Positions 26,194-33,990 of a stretch of 64,000 nt of DNA are shown here, one piece after another. Origin of the DNA: Thermoleophilia bacterium SCSIO 60948 (GTDB lineage: Bacteria > Actinomycetota > Thermoleophilia > Solirubrobacterales > 70-9); NCBI GenBank assembly GCA_021496505.1, contig CP053031.1, positions 3,092,001 through 3,156,000 of the forward strand, given 5' to 3'. The translations under genes and the position numbers were made by a program. Every line of letters begins with the position of its first letter. Positions within the stretch are counted from its first letter, which is position 1. The notes under the pieces are model-generated. The model ran no database searches. It saw nothing but the letters and a program-made list of their open reading frames with translations, and was not told the origin of the DNA.

Positions 26194-27045
26194 GTGCACG
26201 CAAAGCCTCCTCTCACCAGATCGGTCGTCTCGACTCGAACCCAAGCGGCCGGTCTGGCGCTGCTGATCCTCGCGACCGTCGGCTGCGGGAAAGGGCCGAG
26301 CTTCGAGCAGCGCACTGAGTCCATGACGCCGACCTATGAGCCGGGGGACGTGTTGTCCTACGACGAGGACGCCGCCCCGGAGGCAGGTGATCCGATCATC
26401 TACCTCGCCCGTGATGCGGACCCGACCGCCGATGCCTGTGACGACCGGATCACCGTGGGCGGCGAGGGGACGGTCTGCGCAGATCTTTCGACCGATCGGA
26501 CCGACGAGGAGTTTCTGCACCGCGTCGTGGGCGTCGCCGGCGACGAAGTGCGTCTCGAGGACGGCGCGCTGTTCGTCAACGACGAGCCGGAGAGCAGCGC
26601 CTACGAGACGACACCGTGCGGCCGAGTCGCCTGCACCACGCCGGAGATCACGGTTCCGGACGGGGGCCTCTTCGTTCTCGGCGATAACCGAGCCAGTGCG
26701 AATGACAGTCGATTCGTTGGCTTCGTTCCAGAGGATGCAGTCGTTGGCGTAGTGACCGATGCCGGCGACCCACCGCCGCCCGACTACCAGAGCGCGGCCG
26801 AACTCCGTGTCTCGGTGGACGAACTACTCGAGCCGATCGAGGAGCGGCTCGAGACGGGGGTGTCCTTGTCGTCCGCAAAGCTCGATTACATCAGCGAGCG
26901 AGTCGAGGCGGCCCCCGAAGCGATTCGAGACGATCTGATCGAGGGGGTCATCGGCGACGTGCAAGCGCTCAGCGAGGACGGATATTTGCCCGCGGGCGCG
27001 ACGGTGCGTGTCTACGAGGCGTTGAAGGGTCCGATCACCGAGTAG
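26194..27045 (+). CDS. S26 signal-peptidase-like lipoprotein
   Basis: 283 aa from GTG 26194. N-terminal hydrophobic stretch LALLILATVGC with a near-lipobox, then the SPase I elements: ESMTPTYEPGDVLSY (catalytic Ser), EEFLHRVVGVAGDEVRLEDG (box D) and FVLGDNRASANDSRFVGFV (box E). The usual box-D Lys is His here (L-H-R-V-V), as in ER-type or SipW-like enzymes, and the TM anchor is replaced by a lipoprotein-like signal. The C-terminal 100 residues are a helical tail without family match. It may process island proteins or be a non-proteolytic relative. Confidence 0.7.
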   Translation: MHAKPPLTRSVVSTRTQAAGLALLILATVGCGKGPSFEQRTESMTPTYEPGDVLSYDEDAAPEAGDPIIYLARDADPTADACDDRITVGGEGTVCADLSTDRTDEEFLHRVVGVAGDEVRLEDGALFVNDEPESSAYETTPCGRVACTTPEITVPDGGLFVLGDNRASANDSRFVGFVPEDAVVGVVTDAGDPPPPDYQSAAELRVSVDELLEPIEERLETGVSLSSAKLDYISERVEAAPEAIRDDLIEGVIGDVQALSEDGYLPAGATVRVYEALKGPITE

Positions 27046-27104
27046 CCGTCCTCGACCGATGGCAGCCAACGCGCCGAGGTGGCTCAGGGCTGTCGGGCAG
27101 CCAT

Positions 27105-27709
27105 TCAGCTGGTTTCGCGGCGCGCCTCTTGCCCCCAGGCCTGGCAGGCGTTCTGGAACGCGATGTAGGCGTCGTTGATGGCCCCGGTCGCGGGCGGTAG
27201 ACAGGGCCTCGGCGGGAGCGGAGGAAATCGTCCTCCATCACGTTCACCAAGTCTTGGAACGCTTCGGGCACGTCGTGCCCATGCTCGAAGCGGAGGATGA
27301 GCCGCAGTCGGTCCGCTTCGCTGTGGCGTGACTGAACGCGGCGTACTGCTCCTCGTTCGACGAGACCGGCTCCCCCGCTTTCTGGCGCTGGAAAATTGAG
27401 ACCAGGTCGTCGTTGCCCTCAATCAAGTCGGAGCCAGACCAGCGCGCTGAAGGTGATCACGGTGCGCTTGGCTACATCGTCGAGGATGGCCCGGGTTGAG
27501 TCGTCCGCCCTGACGGCGCGATCGTGCTCGAGCTGCTCGCGGTGGGTCGCCCTGTCGTGATCGAGCTGCTCGCGCTGGCGCTCCTGGGTCTTGCTCGCTG
27601 TGTAGAGGCCCACGAAGACGGCGGTGCTGCCTACAACGAGCGCAGCGAGTAACGGTGTCAGGGCCTTAAGGATCCGGACTACGCAGTCGAGCGTCGTGGG
27701 GTCGTCCAC
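27105..27709 (-). pseudogene. Decayed small membrane coiled-coil protein, copy 1
   Basis: The frame from GTG 27709 gives DDPTTLDCVVRILKALTPL, a TM helix (LLAALVVGSTAVFVGLY) and a charged coil with repeated LDHDRATHREQLEHDRA up to LRLD. Coding then shifts frame to LIEGNDDLVSIFQRQKAGEP, again to HSEADRLRLILRFEHGHDVP and EAFQDLVNVMEDDFLR, and again to AINDAYIAFQNACQAW before the stop at 27105. At least three frame shifts in one otherwise continuous protein-like sequence mark a pseudogene. Function unknown; the layout resembles small membrane partners near phage/defence loci. Confidence 0.65.
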
Positions 27710-27764
27710 CCGCCGGATCCAACACGATTCGCGACCCCAGCGCGCAAGGGGGGTGACGTGGCCG

Positions 27765-28132
27765 CTATCGCTTCGGCTTGGCGGCGGTGAGGTACTGGCG
27801 GCAGCCCGTCCTGAACCCAGCGCGCCCTGCCTGCCAGAGCTGAAAGGTCTCGCTGTCGCTTCTCAGTTCGTCGAGGCGCGCGCCGGCACTACCAACTGAG
27901 GTTCGCTGACCACGACCCGCCCCTCGAAGGGGTCGATGAGTGGTTCGCTGCCGTCAAGGATGCCGCAAAGCTGGCTGGTCGTGATCGAGCTCGTCGCCCA
28001 AGCGCTCCCGCGTCTTCTTCGCGGTGTACCGGCCGACTGAGATCGCGGCCCCGGCGACGGGGATTGCCGCGAGAACCGGAACGAGATCCTCAGGACCCTG
28101 ATCGCGGTGTCGAGCGTGGTGGGATCGTCCAC
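27765..28132 (-). pseudogene. Decayed small membrane coiled-coil protein, copy 2
   Basis: GTG 28132 begins DDPTTLDTAIRVL, the same N-terminus as the preceding copy (DDPTTLDCVVRIL). After a frame shift it continues LVPVLAAIPVAGAAISVGRY, then TAKKTRERLGDELDHDQ. A C-terminal piece, FQLWQAGRAGFRTGCRQYL, ends at TAG 27767-27765 and resembles FQNACQAWGQEAR of copy 1. The middle is deleted. So two diverged tandem copies have both decayed. Confidence 0.6.
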
Positions 28133-28423
28133 GCGTGTGATCCAACAAGATCGGTGCGCGCAGTGCGCAAGCTCTGCACTGACTGAGTGTCGCGTTCGCC
28201 GCCGCGATGCACCCGTCAACATCGCGTGTTCGCCGCCGTCTCATCGAAGGCACGGGTGCTGGCGAGCGCCCGTCGCGACCATTCGCTGCGACCCAGAACC
28301 CTGAGCGGAAGGCCACGTCCGAAATCCCGACTTCTTCACGGACTTGGCTGGGACTGCCTTCGGGGTCCGGACTGCTGTCGCTCGAGTATTCGAGACCGAC
28401 CCGCCGCCGCGGCTCTCGCGGTG

Positions 28424-28449
28424 GTGACGCGTGCAAGTGACGCGTGCAA
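28424..28449. repeat. Tandem 13-bp direct repeat
   Basis: GTGACGCGTGCAA occurs twice head to tail without mismatch (28424-28436, 28437-28449), 30 bp from the palindrome CTCGAGTATTCGAG. Two units only; it could be replication slippage or a protein-binding site. Confidence 0.55.
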
Positions 28450-28918
28450 GCCAATTCCAGATTCCTCGGTCCCGTCGCTCTTGGTGACCCGACCGGTCCG
28501 GCGGTGATGCCGTGCGCCCCGACGGAAGCCGAACTTCCGCGAGCCGGGGGGACCCCGGGGCGCTATCGCGTGAAGACACTCCGCGGTGGGACTGAAGACC
28601 ACGCCGTGATCGCGATAGAGAACCTCGAAGCGATCGCGGCGGCGCCGCACTTGCCCCGGCGTCCGAAGCCAAAGGCCGAAGCCAGCCGGCCGGCTCGGGG
28701 TCAATTAGCCAGGAGGCGCATCGAAGGTCAGTCGCCACCCGCCAGAAATGGCCGTCCTCGTGAAGAAGTCCTGGCCGCCGGATCCCGTATCGGCTGCACC
28801 AGAAAGCCTCCGCGCCTGCTCGCACCGGCGTACTTGTCAAATCAACAAAAGCGGTATTTGCGAAAACTTCTTTTCAACCGCTTTCCGAGCTTGTGCAGGG
28901 TGGACAAGCAGCAGCAGA

Positions 28919-28959
28919 GCGAAGCTAGGCTTACCCCGTCGGGGGTAAGTCGGCTTCGC
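28919..28959. promoter_or_regulatory. Large two-part palindrome upstream of the island operon
   Basis: GCGAAGC (28919-28925) pairs with GCTTCGC (28953-28959), and inside it CTTACCCC (28930-28937) pairs with GGGGTAAG (28942-28949), leaving small internal and apical loops. The inner part, TTACCCC-GTCG-GGGGTAA, resembles CsoR/RcnR-type operators. It lies 110 bp before the first ORF of the rightward operon. Operator, recombination site or terminator are all possible; no T tract follows. Confidence 0.5.
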
Positions 28960-29069
28960 GCATGGCCTCTCGTTTCGGACAAGGCGGGGCGCTAACTCTG
29001 TAGACACTCGCCGAATTTTCTGCCCTGAGCAGGGTCTCCGGACGAAAACCGGTGGCAAGGTGCCGCGCC

Positions 29070-29489
29070 ATGGCACCTCGACACAAGCGCCCCGCCGTCC
29101 CTGTCACCCGCCGCGAGCGCAAGACCGTCCGCGCCGCCTACGAGATCGTGCGCCACTACGCGGAAGCGCACGGACTTGCCGCCACCGACGTCGAGACCGT
29201 CGCGCTCGCCGCGATCGTCGACCACGTATACGACGGCGACCTCAACGCGATGGTCCGAGCGGAGCTCCGCGCCGGCCATCGTCTCGCCTCGGGCACGGGC
29301 ACGTCGCAGATAGCCGGTCCGGCCCACGTCCCGGGACCATGCACTCGAGACCGTGCACCACGCGCGCGGCGCCGTCGTCCGCCGCCAAGCGCTGAGGCAG
29401 ACGGTGGTGAAGAAGGCCCGAGTCCGGCAACAACAACGACCCTCCGCATGTCCCGGCAGCCCGCCTCCGTGGAAGGCGAGCTGGCATGA
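29070..29489 (+). CDS. Small hypothetical protein, island operon gene 1
   Basis: 139 aa. The first 75 residues (MAPRHKRPAVPVTRRERKTV, then helical YEIVRHYAEAHGLAATDVETVALAAIVDHVY) look like a folded helical domain. The rest is Arg/Pro-rich and low complexity. ATG 29070 is chosen over an in-frame start 18 bp earlier. It overlaps the next gene by 4 bp (ATGA), so the two are coupled. No family recognised. Confidence 0.5.
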   Translation: MAPRHKRPAVPVTRRERKTVRAAYEIVRHYAEAHGLAATDVETVALAAIVDHVYDGDLNAMVRAELRAGHRLASGTGTSQIAGPAHVPGPCTRDRAPRARRRRPPPSAEADGGEEGPSPATTTTLRMSRQPASVEGELA

Positions 29490-30349
29490 GCGGTTCGACT
29501 TGCGCCATCTGTGGCCGGGACGATCTGCCCGTCGAGCTCTCACATGCGGACGGTCTTTACACCTGCCTCGACTGTCTCGGAGACCCCACAGAGATATCCA
29601 GAGAGAGATCCTCAGAGAAGCCCGGAGAGAAGTCAGCAGTTCCTCCGTCGGTGCCCCGACATCTCTCTGGGCCGATCCGTCGGCGCCAGGTTTCGCGGGT
29701 GGCCGGCAAGAACGTCGACGCGACCGCTCTGCGCGCGATGGCTCTCGGAGTTCGTCCACCGAAACAGGGTGCGGGTCCCTGTGTGCTTCCCGGCCACGCC
29801 GTACACCCGCACGCGTCGTGGCTGATTTACCTGGCGCACTGGGAGCTGTGGTGCCCGTGGGCCGACCGCTCATTCAGTCTCGCCGCCGTTCGTGCGGCGC
29901 TCGCGTATGACAGCGCCGCAGCGCCGCACGAGCGCGCGTCGGACCACTCGGCCTTCGAGCGCCTCTGGCTGCCGGGCGGCGTTGAGATCTCGCGCTGGGC
30001 CGAGTTTCTCGATTGGGAGATCGGCCTTCTCGAGCCCAGCGACGGAGCCTTCCTGCACGTGCCGGGCGACCTCTCGCTGACGGCTCGGCGCGTCGCCGAG
30101 TCGATCGAGCTCCTGCTTCGTCTTCGCAGCACCGAGCGCTGGCGGGATCGGGATCAGTTCACGTTCGCTCGCCGTTTCTGTCGTGCCGTCACCGGCCTGG
30201 CGGAGGATCGCGCCCGCGCTGGCGTCGATGAGCTCCGAACCATCGGAGTGATCGTCGCGGTTGACAGACAGGGCAAAGCGATTGTCTACCGGCCCGGCCC
30301 CCGGACCGACGGGCGTCAGATCCTTTCGATCGAGGATGGGCGAGCGTGA
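29486..30349 (+). CDS. Zinc-ribbon-containing hypothetical protein, island operon gene 2
   Basis: 287 aa. The N-terminus has C-A-I-C then, 18 residues on, C-L-D-C, a treble-clef or ribbon-like Zn site. A polar linker with GAGA-rich DNA (encoding TEISRERSSEKPGEKS) follows, then a helical region with Trp-rich SWLIYLAHWELWCPWADRSF and a C-terminal winged-helix-like end (ARAGVDELRTIGVIVAV). This is like phage/plasmid proteins that combine a Zn finger with a replication or HTH domain. No exact family. Overlaps its neighbours on both sides. Confidence 0.5.
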   Translation: MSGSTCAICGRDDLPVELSHADGLYTCLDCLGDPTEISRERSSEKPGEKSAVPPSVPRHLSGPIRRRQVSRVAGKNVDATALRAMALGVRPPKQGAGPCVLPGHAVHPHASWLIYLAHWELWCPWADRSFSLAAVRAALAYDSAAAPHERASDHSAFERLWLPGGVEISRWAEFLDWEIGLLEPSDGAFLHVPGDLSLTARRVAESIELLLRLRSTERWRDRDQFTFARRFCRAVTGLAEDRARAGVDELRTIGVIVAVDRQGKAIVYRPGPRTDGRQILSIEDGRA

Positions 30350-30678
30350 TGGCCCGGGCGAACACCCGCTTGGTTGATGCGTCCGAGCTCGCGTACCGGC
30401 TCGGTGTCAGCCGCTCTTGGGTCTACGAGCACGCCGACGAGCTCGGCGCAGTTCGCCTCGGAACAGGGTCGCGCCCCCGTCTGCGATTTGACCCTGCGAG
30501 AACCGTCGACCTGCTGGCCACCTGCTCTTCACGCAGGGGGTCGCGATCGCCGCCAAGTCGCTCTGAGAAGCCGGTTCCGAGCCACCGTCGCAAGCGAGGT
30601 TCGGGCACCACCGTAGATCTGCTGCCCATAAAGGGCTGCAACGACAGCCGTCAGCCGACGGCGGGAGAAAGTCTGTGA
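30349..30678 (+). CDS. Excisionase/AlpA-like HTH protein, island operon gene 3
   Basis: 109 aa. LVDASELAYRLGVSRSWVYEHADELGAV is a MerR/AlpA-like winged helix as in excisionases, followed by RPRLRFDPARTVDLL, the typical wing that ends this domain, and a basic low-complexity tail. ATG 30349 overlaps the previous TGA. In a tRNA-associated island beside an integrase, the natural reading is a recombination directionality factor or a small repressor. Confidence 0.65.
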   Translation: MARANTRLVDASELAYRLGVSRSWVYEHADELGAVRLGTGSRPRLRFDPARTVDLLATCSSRRGSRSPPSRSEKPVPSHRRKRGSGTTVDLLPIKGCNDSRQPTAGESL

Positions 30679-31400
30679 CCAGTAAGCCGCTCCATAAGGA
30701 TCCGTTCGATCGCCTAATCCAGACCCTGCAATGCCTGAGAGGCCGTCGCCTCGGCATTGAGCTCAGGTCGCTCGCCGCGGACACTTCGGTCGGGGTGCTG
30801 GCGGACGGCTGGATCCGAGAGCTCAACGAAGACCCGGCTGACGGACGGGCCTCGGACCAACGAATCGCTCGGGTCGATCTGGTGAACGCGTCAGACGAGC
30901 ACCTGATGGAGCTTGTCGTCTTCGAAGACATGCTGGACCACTTCGCCGGAAACGGCGACGGTTTTGATGCCGAACTCGCCGACGTTCAGGTGTCGGTCGT
31001 CGCGTACGCACGGAAGGACGGAGGGGAACCGGGCGACTCCTGGACCGGGCTACAGCAGCGTCAAGCGCTGGAGTTGCTGCAGGAGCAGGCCTGGACCGAG
31101 GTTGATGGGGATCTCCGTGTCGTCGAGACCGCTCTACGGCGTGCCCTCGACGCGACGACCCACGATCTCGACCGGTGGGAGAAGTCGGAAGTCCTGCCGG
31201 GGTGGAAGGACGAGTTCTCACTCTCGCCCGAGGAGGTTGCCCGGCTCGATCCGTATCGCCGTCTCGAGTACGTCGCTCGGCTGCTCGCCACGATCGAGAC
31301 GATGTACGGCCTGAAGGACTGGCCCTCCCGGAAGGATGGCGGACGGATCTCGGACATTCTTCGGGGCCTCAACGACATCAGTCTCGGCATTCGTCCATGA
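30675..31400 (+). CDS. Hypothetical protein, island operon gene 4
   Basis: 241 aa, acidic, no signal peptide or membrane helix. It is predominantly helical, with VVETALRRALDATTHDLDRW and LDPYRRLEYVARLLATIETMY as the best amphipathic stretches. It overlaps gene 3 by 4 bp. No recognised domain. 230 bp separate it from the integrase; that gap holds hairpins such as CCGGAG-ATCAAG-CTCCGG near 31540-31560. Confidence 0.5.
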   Translation: MTSKPLHKDPFDRLIQTLQCLRGRRLGIELRSLAADTSVGVLADGWIRELNEDPADGRASDQRIARVDLVNASDEHLMELVVFEDMLDHFAGNGDGFDAELADVQVSVVAYARKDGGEPGDSWTGLQQRQALELLQEQAWTEVDGDLRVVETALRRALDATTHDLDRWEKSEVLPGWKDEFSLSPEEVARLDPYRRLEYVARLLATIETMYGLKDWPSRKDGGRISDILRGLNDISLGIRP

Positions 31401-31632
31401 CCGCTCGTTCGAATCCTGGAGCCGTCTCGGTGACGGCTGGGCGCGAGTCCCCGACGGGGCCGCGAAACCAGCGCGATCCTATGATCGGCCAAGCACCAAG
31501 AGTGGCCGGGCGGCGCGGTAACGCCCCCGGCCGCGGCACCGGAGATCAAGCTCCGGCGCGGCTCCAGGCTACCTCCATTTTGGGGGCGTCCCGCATCGTC
31601 GTGCCGGCGTTCTCGCGACGAGGGAGGTAGAG

Positions 31633-32841
31633 ATGTCACGACCAGCCACGGGTCAGGTCGTCGTTCGGGAGCGACGACGAGGAAAGGTCTATGCGCTTCG
31701 CTTTCGCGCCTACGGGAAGCGCCGCTACGTGACCCTGGGAGCGACTCCGGCGGGATGGACGCAGCGACTCGCCGAGGAAGAACTCGCGAACGTCTTGGCC
31801 GACGTCCGCCGCGGCATATGGCGACCGCCGGTAGCGGAGCCGGCGCCGGCAGCGCTTGCGGAGCCGAACTTCCACGAGTTTTCGAGCAGTTGGTACGCCC
31901 GGCGGGAGCTCGAGGGCCTCCGCCCGCGGAGCCTGGAGTACCTGAAGTGGGCGCTCTCCGACCACCTGCTTCCCCACCTGAAGGATCACCTTCTGAGCGA
32001 GATCACCATTCAGGAGGTCGACCGATATGCAGCGGCGAAGGTCGCCGAGGGACGTCTGTCACACGATTCGATCAACAAGACTCTGTCGGTACTGGCCAGC
32101 GTGCTCGAGCTTGCGGTCGAGTACGAGATCATCGTCTCGAACCCGGCGCGGGGCCGACGTCGCCGGTTGCCAGCGCAGGCTCCGCATCGAGCGTATTTGG
32201 AGCCGGGACAGGTGCTAGCGCTGCTCGATGCCGCGGCCGCGCTCGACTCTGAGGATCGCGCCAGGCGGCGGTATCGGGCGGCGGCGTTGGCGACGCTTGG
32301 CTTCGCCGGACTTCGTGTTGGAGAGTTGCTCGCCTTGAGGTGGCGGGACGTGGACCTCGCCAATGGTGCGATCCAGGTGCGCCAGTCAAAGACGTCAGCC
32401 GGGGTGAGACGAGTAGACATCCAGCCCGAGCTCAGGGAATACCTCGTTGTTTGGAAGGCTGAAACTGGGTTCGCCGGCAATGACGATCGCGTCTTTCCGA
32501 CCGGGACCGGCAACCCAGAGAACAGAAGCAACCTACGTCGACGCGTTCTGTTGCGGGCCGTAGCAAAGGCGAACGAGGCCCTGCCCGCTGGTGCCCCGGA
32601 ACGCCTTCCAGAGCGTCTCTCGCCCCACGTGCTCCGGCGGTCGTTCGCCTCGTTCCTCATCGCCGAGGGCGAAGACGTGGCATACGTGATGGGTCAGCTG
32701 GGTCACACCGACCCGAAAATGACTTTGGGTCTGTACGCGAAGGCGCTTCGCTCGAAACGGAGACGGTCGAGCTTCACTCTCGCCGAGGCCGCCGATGTCG
32801 AAGCGGTCGAACCGGGCTCGGCGGGGTCCGCGTTCGCGTGA
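31633..32841 (+). CDS. Tyrosine recombinase (phage-type integrase)
   Basis: 402 aa. AP2-like N-terminal DNA-binding region (VYALRFRAYGKRRYVTLG), SAM-like core-binding domain (about 85-165) and catalytic domain: Arg in GFAGLRVGELLALRW, His-x-x-Arg in LSPHVLRRSFASF, second His in QLGHTDPKMT and nucleophile Tyr in LGLYAKAL. All needed residues are present, so it should be active. GGGAGG lies five bases before ATG. It sits at the right edge next to a tRNA-like remnant, consistent with tRNA-targeted integration. Confidence 0.9.
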   Translation: MSRPATGQVVVRERRRGKVYALRFRAYGKRRYVTLGATPAGWTQRLAEEELANVLADVRRGIWRPPVAEPAPAALAEPNFHEFSSSWYARRELEGLRPRSLEYLKWALSDHLLPHLKDHLLSEITIQEVDRYAAAKVAEGRLSHDSINKTLSVLASVLELAVEYEIIVSNPARGRRRRLPAQAPHRAYLEPGQVLALLDAAAALDSEDRARRRYRAAALATLGFAGLRVGELLALRWRDVDLANGAIQVRQSKTSAGVRRVDIQPELREYLVVWKAETGFAGNDDRVFPTGTGNPENRSNLRRRVLLRAVAKANEALPAGAPERLPERLSPHVLRRSFASFLIAEGEDVAYVMGQLGHTDPKMTLGLYAKALRSKRRRSSFTLAEAADVEAVEPGSAGSAFA

Positions 32842-32920
32842 GTCGCGGCACCCCGAACTCAAGCCGACAGCGTCAACATCGCCGTCGACGGAGAGGCTTC
32901 GCCCCGTGCTGCCGACGTCC

Positions 32921-32957
32921 CGCGCGGATACTCGAACCAGGACCTACTACGCCGCGA
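32921..32957 (-). repeat. Shrunken tRNA-like remnant, possible attachment site
   Basis: The minus strand reads CGCGGCGTAGTAGG, then TCCTGGTTCGAGTATCCGCG: a 5' acceptor-like start with TAG, joined directly to a T-arm-like CTGGTTCGAG (10 bp identical to the tRNA-Val fragment at 21863) and a CCGCGC acceptor end. The anticodon arm is missing. It lies 80 bp after the integrase stop. Weak, but it is where an att site is expected. Confidence 0.35.
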
Positions 32958-32986
32958 GAGCTGGCCTTCGACTCAATCGTCAACCG

Positions 32987-33208
32987 CTATCGCGCTCGAC
33001 CGATGAGTTCATAACCGGCTTCTTCGACCGCTTGCCGTACCTGTTCGTCGGTGTAGCCGCTCCCCGCTACTTCGACCCGTCCTGTCGGCAGGTCGACCCG
33101 GACTTCGGTGACCGGGTCCAGACTCTCGATCCTCTCGCTCACCGACGTGGCGCAGTGACTGCAACTCATACCCTTGACGGTGTAGGTGGCAATGGCTCGT
33201 CTACTCAT
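32987..33208 (-). CDS. copZ: CopZ-like heavy-metal-associated domain chaperone
   Basis: 73 aa. A single HMA domain with TVKGMSCSHCATSVSERIES (C-x2-C copper site) and the usual beta-alpha-beta pattern through AVEEAGYELIG. It carries Cu(I) in the cytoplasm. ATG 33208 has GAGGAGA eight bases upstream. It follows the DUF4396 gene by 60 bp in the same direction, downstream of a CsoR-like operator, so it is probably copper-induced. No CopA ATPase lies nearby. Confidence 0.9.
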   Translation of the reverse strand: MSRRAIATYTVKGMSCSHCATSVSERIESLDPVTEVRVDLPTGRVEVAGSGYTDEQVRQAVEEAGYELIGRAR

Positions 33209-33268
33209 TTGCACCGTCTCCTCGACGTCCTTCGACTGCCTGACTGCTTACGATCCGGAGCGGTCGGG

Positions 33269-33862
33269 TCACCCGAAGACTTCGATGATCAAGACCGACG
33301 AGCCGAAAACGAACGCCAAGGCCGTGATCGCGCCGACCAGCTTGGGCGGCAGCCCGCCGTGGATCCCGGTCTCGTGCACGGCTGTGTGACCTTTGCCTCG
33401 CCTGATCAGCCACATGTTCACCGGCACAGTGACGATAAACGCGATGGCGAGGGCGAAAGACAGCGCGCCCCAGAACAGAATGTCGCCAAGGCCGGAATCC
33501 ATCGCCCCGGGAATCACGACCATGATCAAGTTGTCGATGATCTCCATCGTGGCGATCGAGAGGGTGTCCGCAGCCAGAGCCACCGGAACAACGGCCGACA
33601 GCGCCATGCCGGCACGAAGGAGAGGCAGGCTGGTCAGGAGGTATCCGAAGAAGAAGGCCAACGCGACTGCCAGGGCAACGGTGGCAAGGTCTGAGAAACC
33701 CAGCGCGGTGCCGATCGCCATACCCGAGACCTCGCCAATGGCACAACCCGTGAGGCAGTGCAGGGTCGCGCTGACGGCGACCCCTCTGAGCGCGCTCCCA
33801 TGTGTTGGCATCTCGTGGCGGACCTGGTGGCCGACGTGTTGACCCTGGCGACCCGCCTCCAC
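33269..33862 (-). CDS. DUF4396 membrane protein
   Basis: About 197 aa, five membrane helices. SATLHCLTGCAIGEVSGMAIG is the DUF4396 hallmark with two Cys and a His that could bind metal. ATMEIIDNLIMVVIPGAM and FIVTVPVNMWLIRRGKGHT complete the domain. GTG 33862 is taken because GGAGGA lies four bases ahead; GTG 33880 is possible. First gene after the CsoR-like site, and co-transcribed with copZ. Probably linked to copper handling, function unproven. Confidence 0.75.
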   Translation of the reverse strand: MEAGRQGQHVGHQVRHEMPTHGSALRGVAVSATLHCLTGCAIGEVSGMAIGTALGFSDLATVALAVALAFFFGYLLTSLPLLRAGMALSAVVPVALAADTLSIATMEIIDNLIMVVIPGAMDSGLGDILFWGALSFALAIAFIVTVPVNMWLIRRGKGHTAVHETGIHGGLPPKLVGAITALAFVFGSSVLIIEVFG

Positions 33863-33882
33863 AATTCCTCCGTGCGTCACAA

Positions 33883-33899
33883 TTACCCTCCGGGGGTAT
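33883..33899. promoter_or_regulatory. CsoR-type operator
   Basis: TTACCCTCCGGGGGTAT: TACCC and GGGTA arms around a G/C centre, almost the same as the Bacillus subtilis copZA operator recognised by CsoR. It lies just upstream of the DUF4396-copZ unit and 90 bp before the divergent DUF4396-like gene, so it may serve both. No csoR gene is in the window. Confidence 0.65.
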
Positions 33900-33990
33900 C
33901 GTAACGACTGCCCGGACTAGGAGCGGGGACGGGCAATTCCCTACGATCTCATCGCAGTAGCGCACGGCGACCCGAGGGATACGAAGGATC

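Larger units (their letters stand above)
28133..29069. other. Non-coding stretch between decayed genes and island operon
   Basis: About 940 bp in which all long frames look like random GC-rich translations. It holds a short palindrome CTCGA-GTAT-TCGAG (28381-28394), a 13-bp tandem repeat (28424-28449), an AT-richer patch (28835-28905) and a large hairpin (28919-28959). Nothing recognisable as a gene. Confidence 0.45.
21863..32957. mobile_element. Putative integrated island between tRNA remnants
   Basis: The left limit is the broken tRNA-Val gene. The right limit is set by a tyrosine recombinase (31633-32841) and a shrunken tRNA-like sequence 80 bp after it. Cargo is a degraded ABC-3C defence operon, an XRE regulator, decayed small membrane genes and several small unknown genes including an excisionase-like HTH, all unlike the flanking housekeeping genes. 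No relaxase, FtsK/TraB or replication gene was seen, so it is not a complete conjugative element. The right end is uncertain by hundreds of bases or more. Confidence 0.5.

Noticed and set aside
28444-28995. 183-codon frame in the island gap
   Set aside because: Composition is that of random GC-rich sequence, no ribosome site or domain; frames on both strands look alike.
31407-31416. GTTCGAATCC, a T-loop-like sequence, as a possible tRNA
   Set aside because: No cloverleaf can be built around it on either strand.
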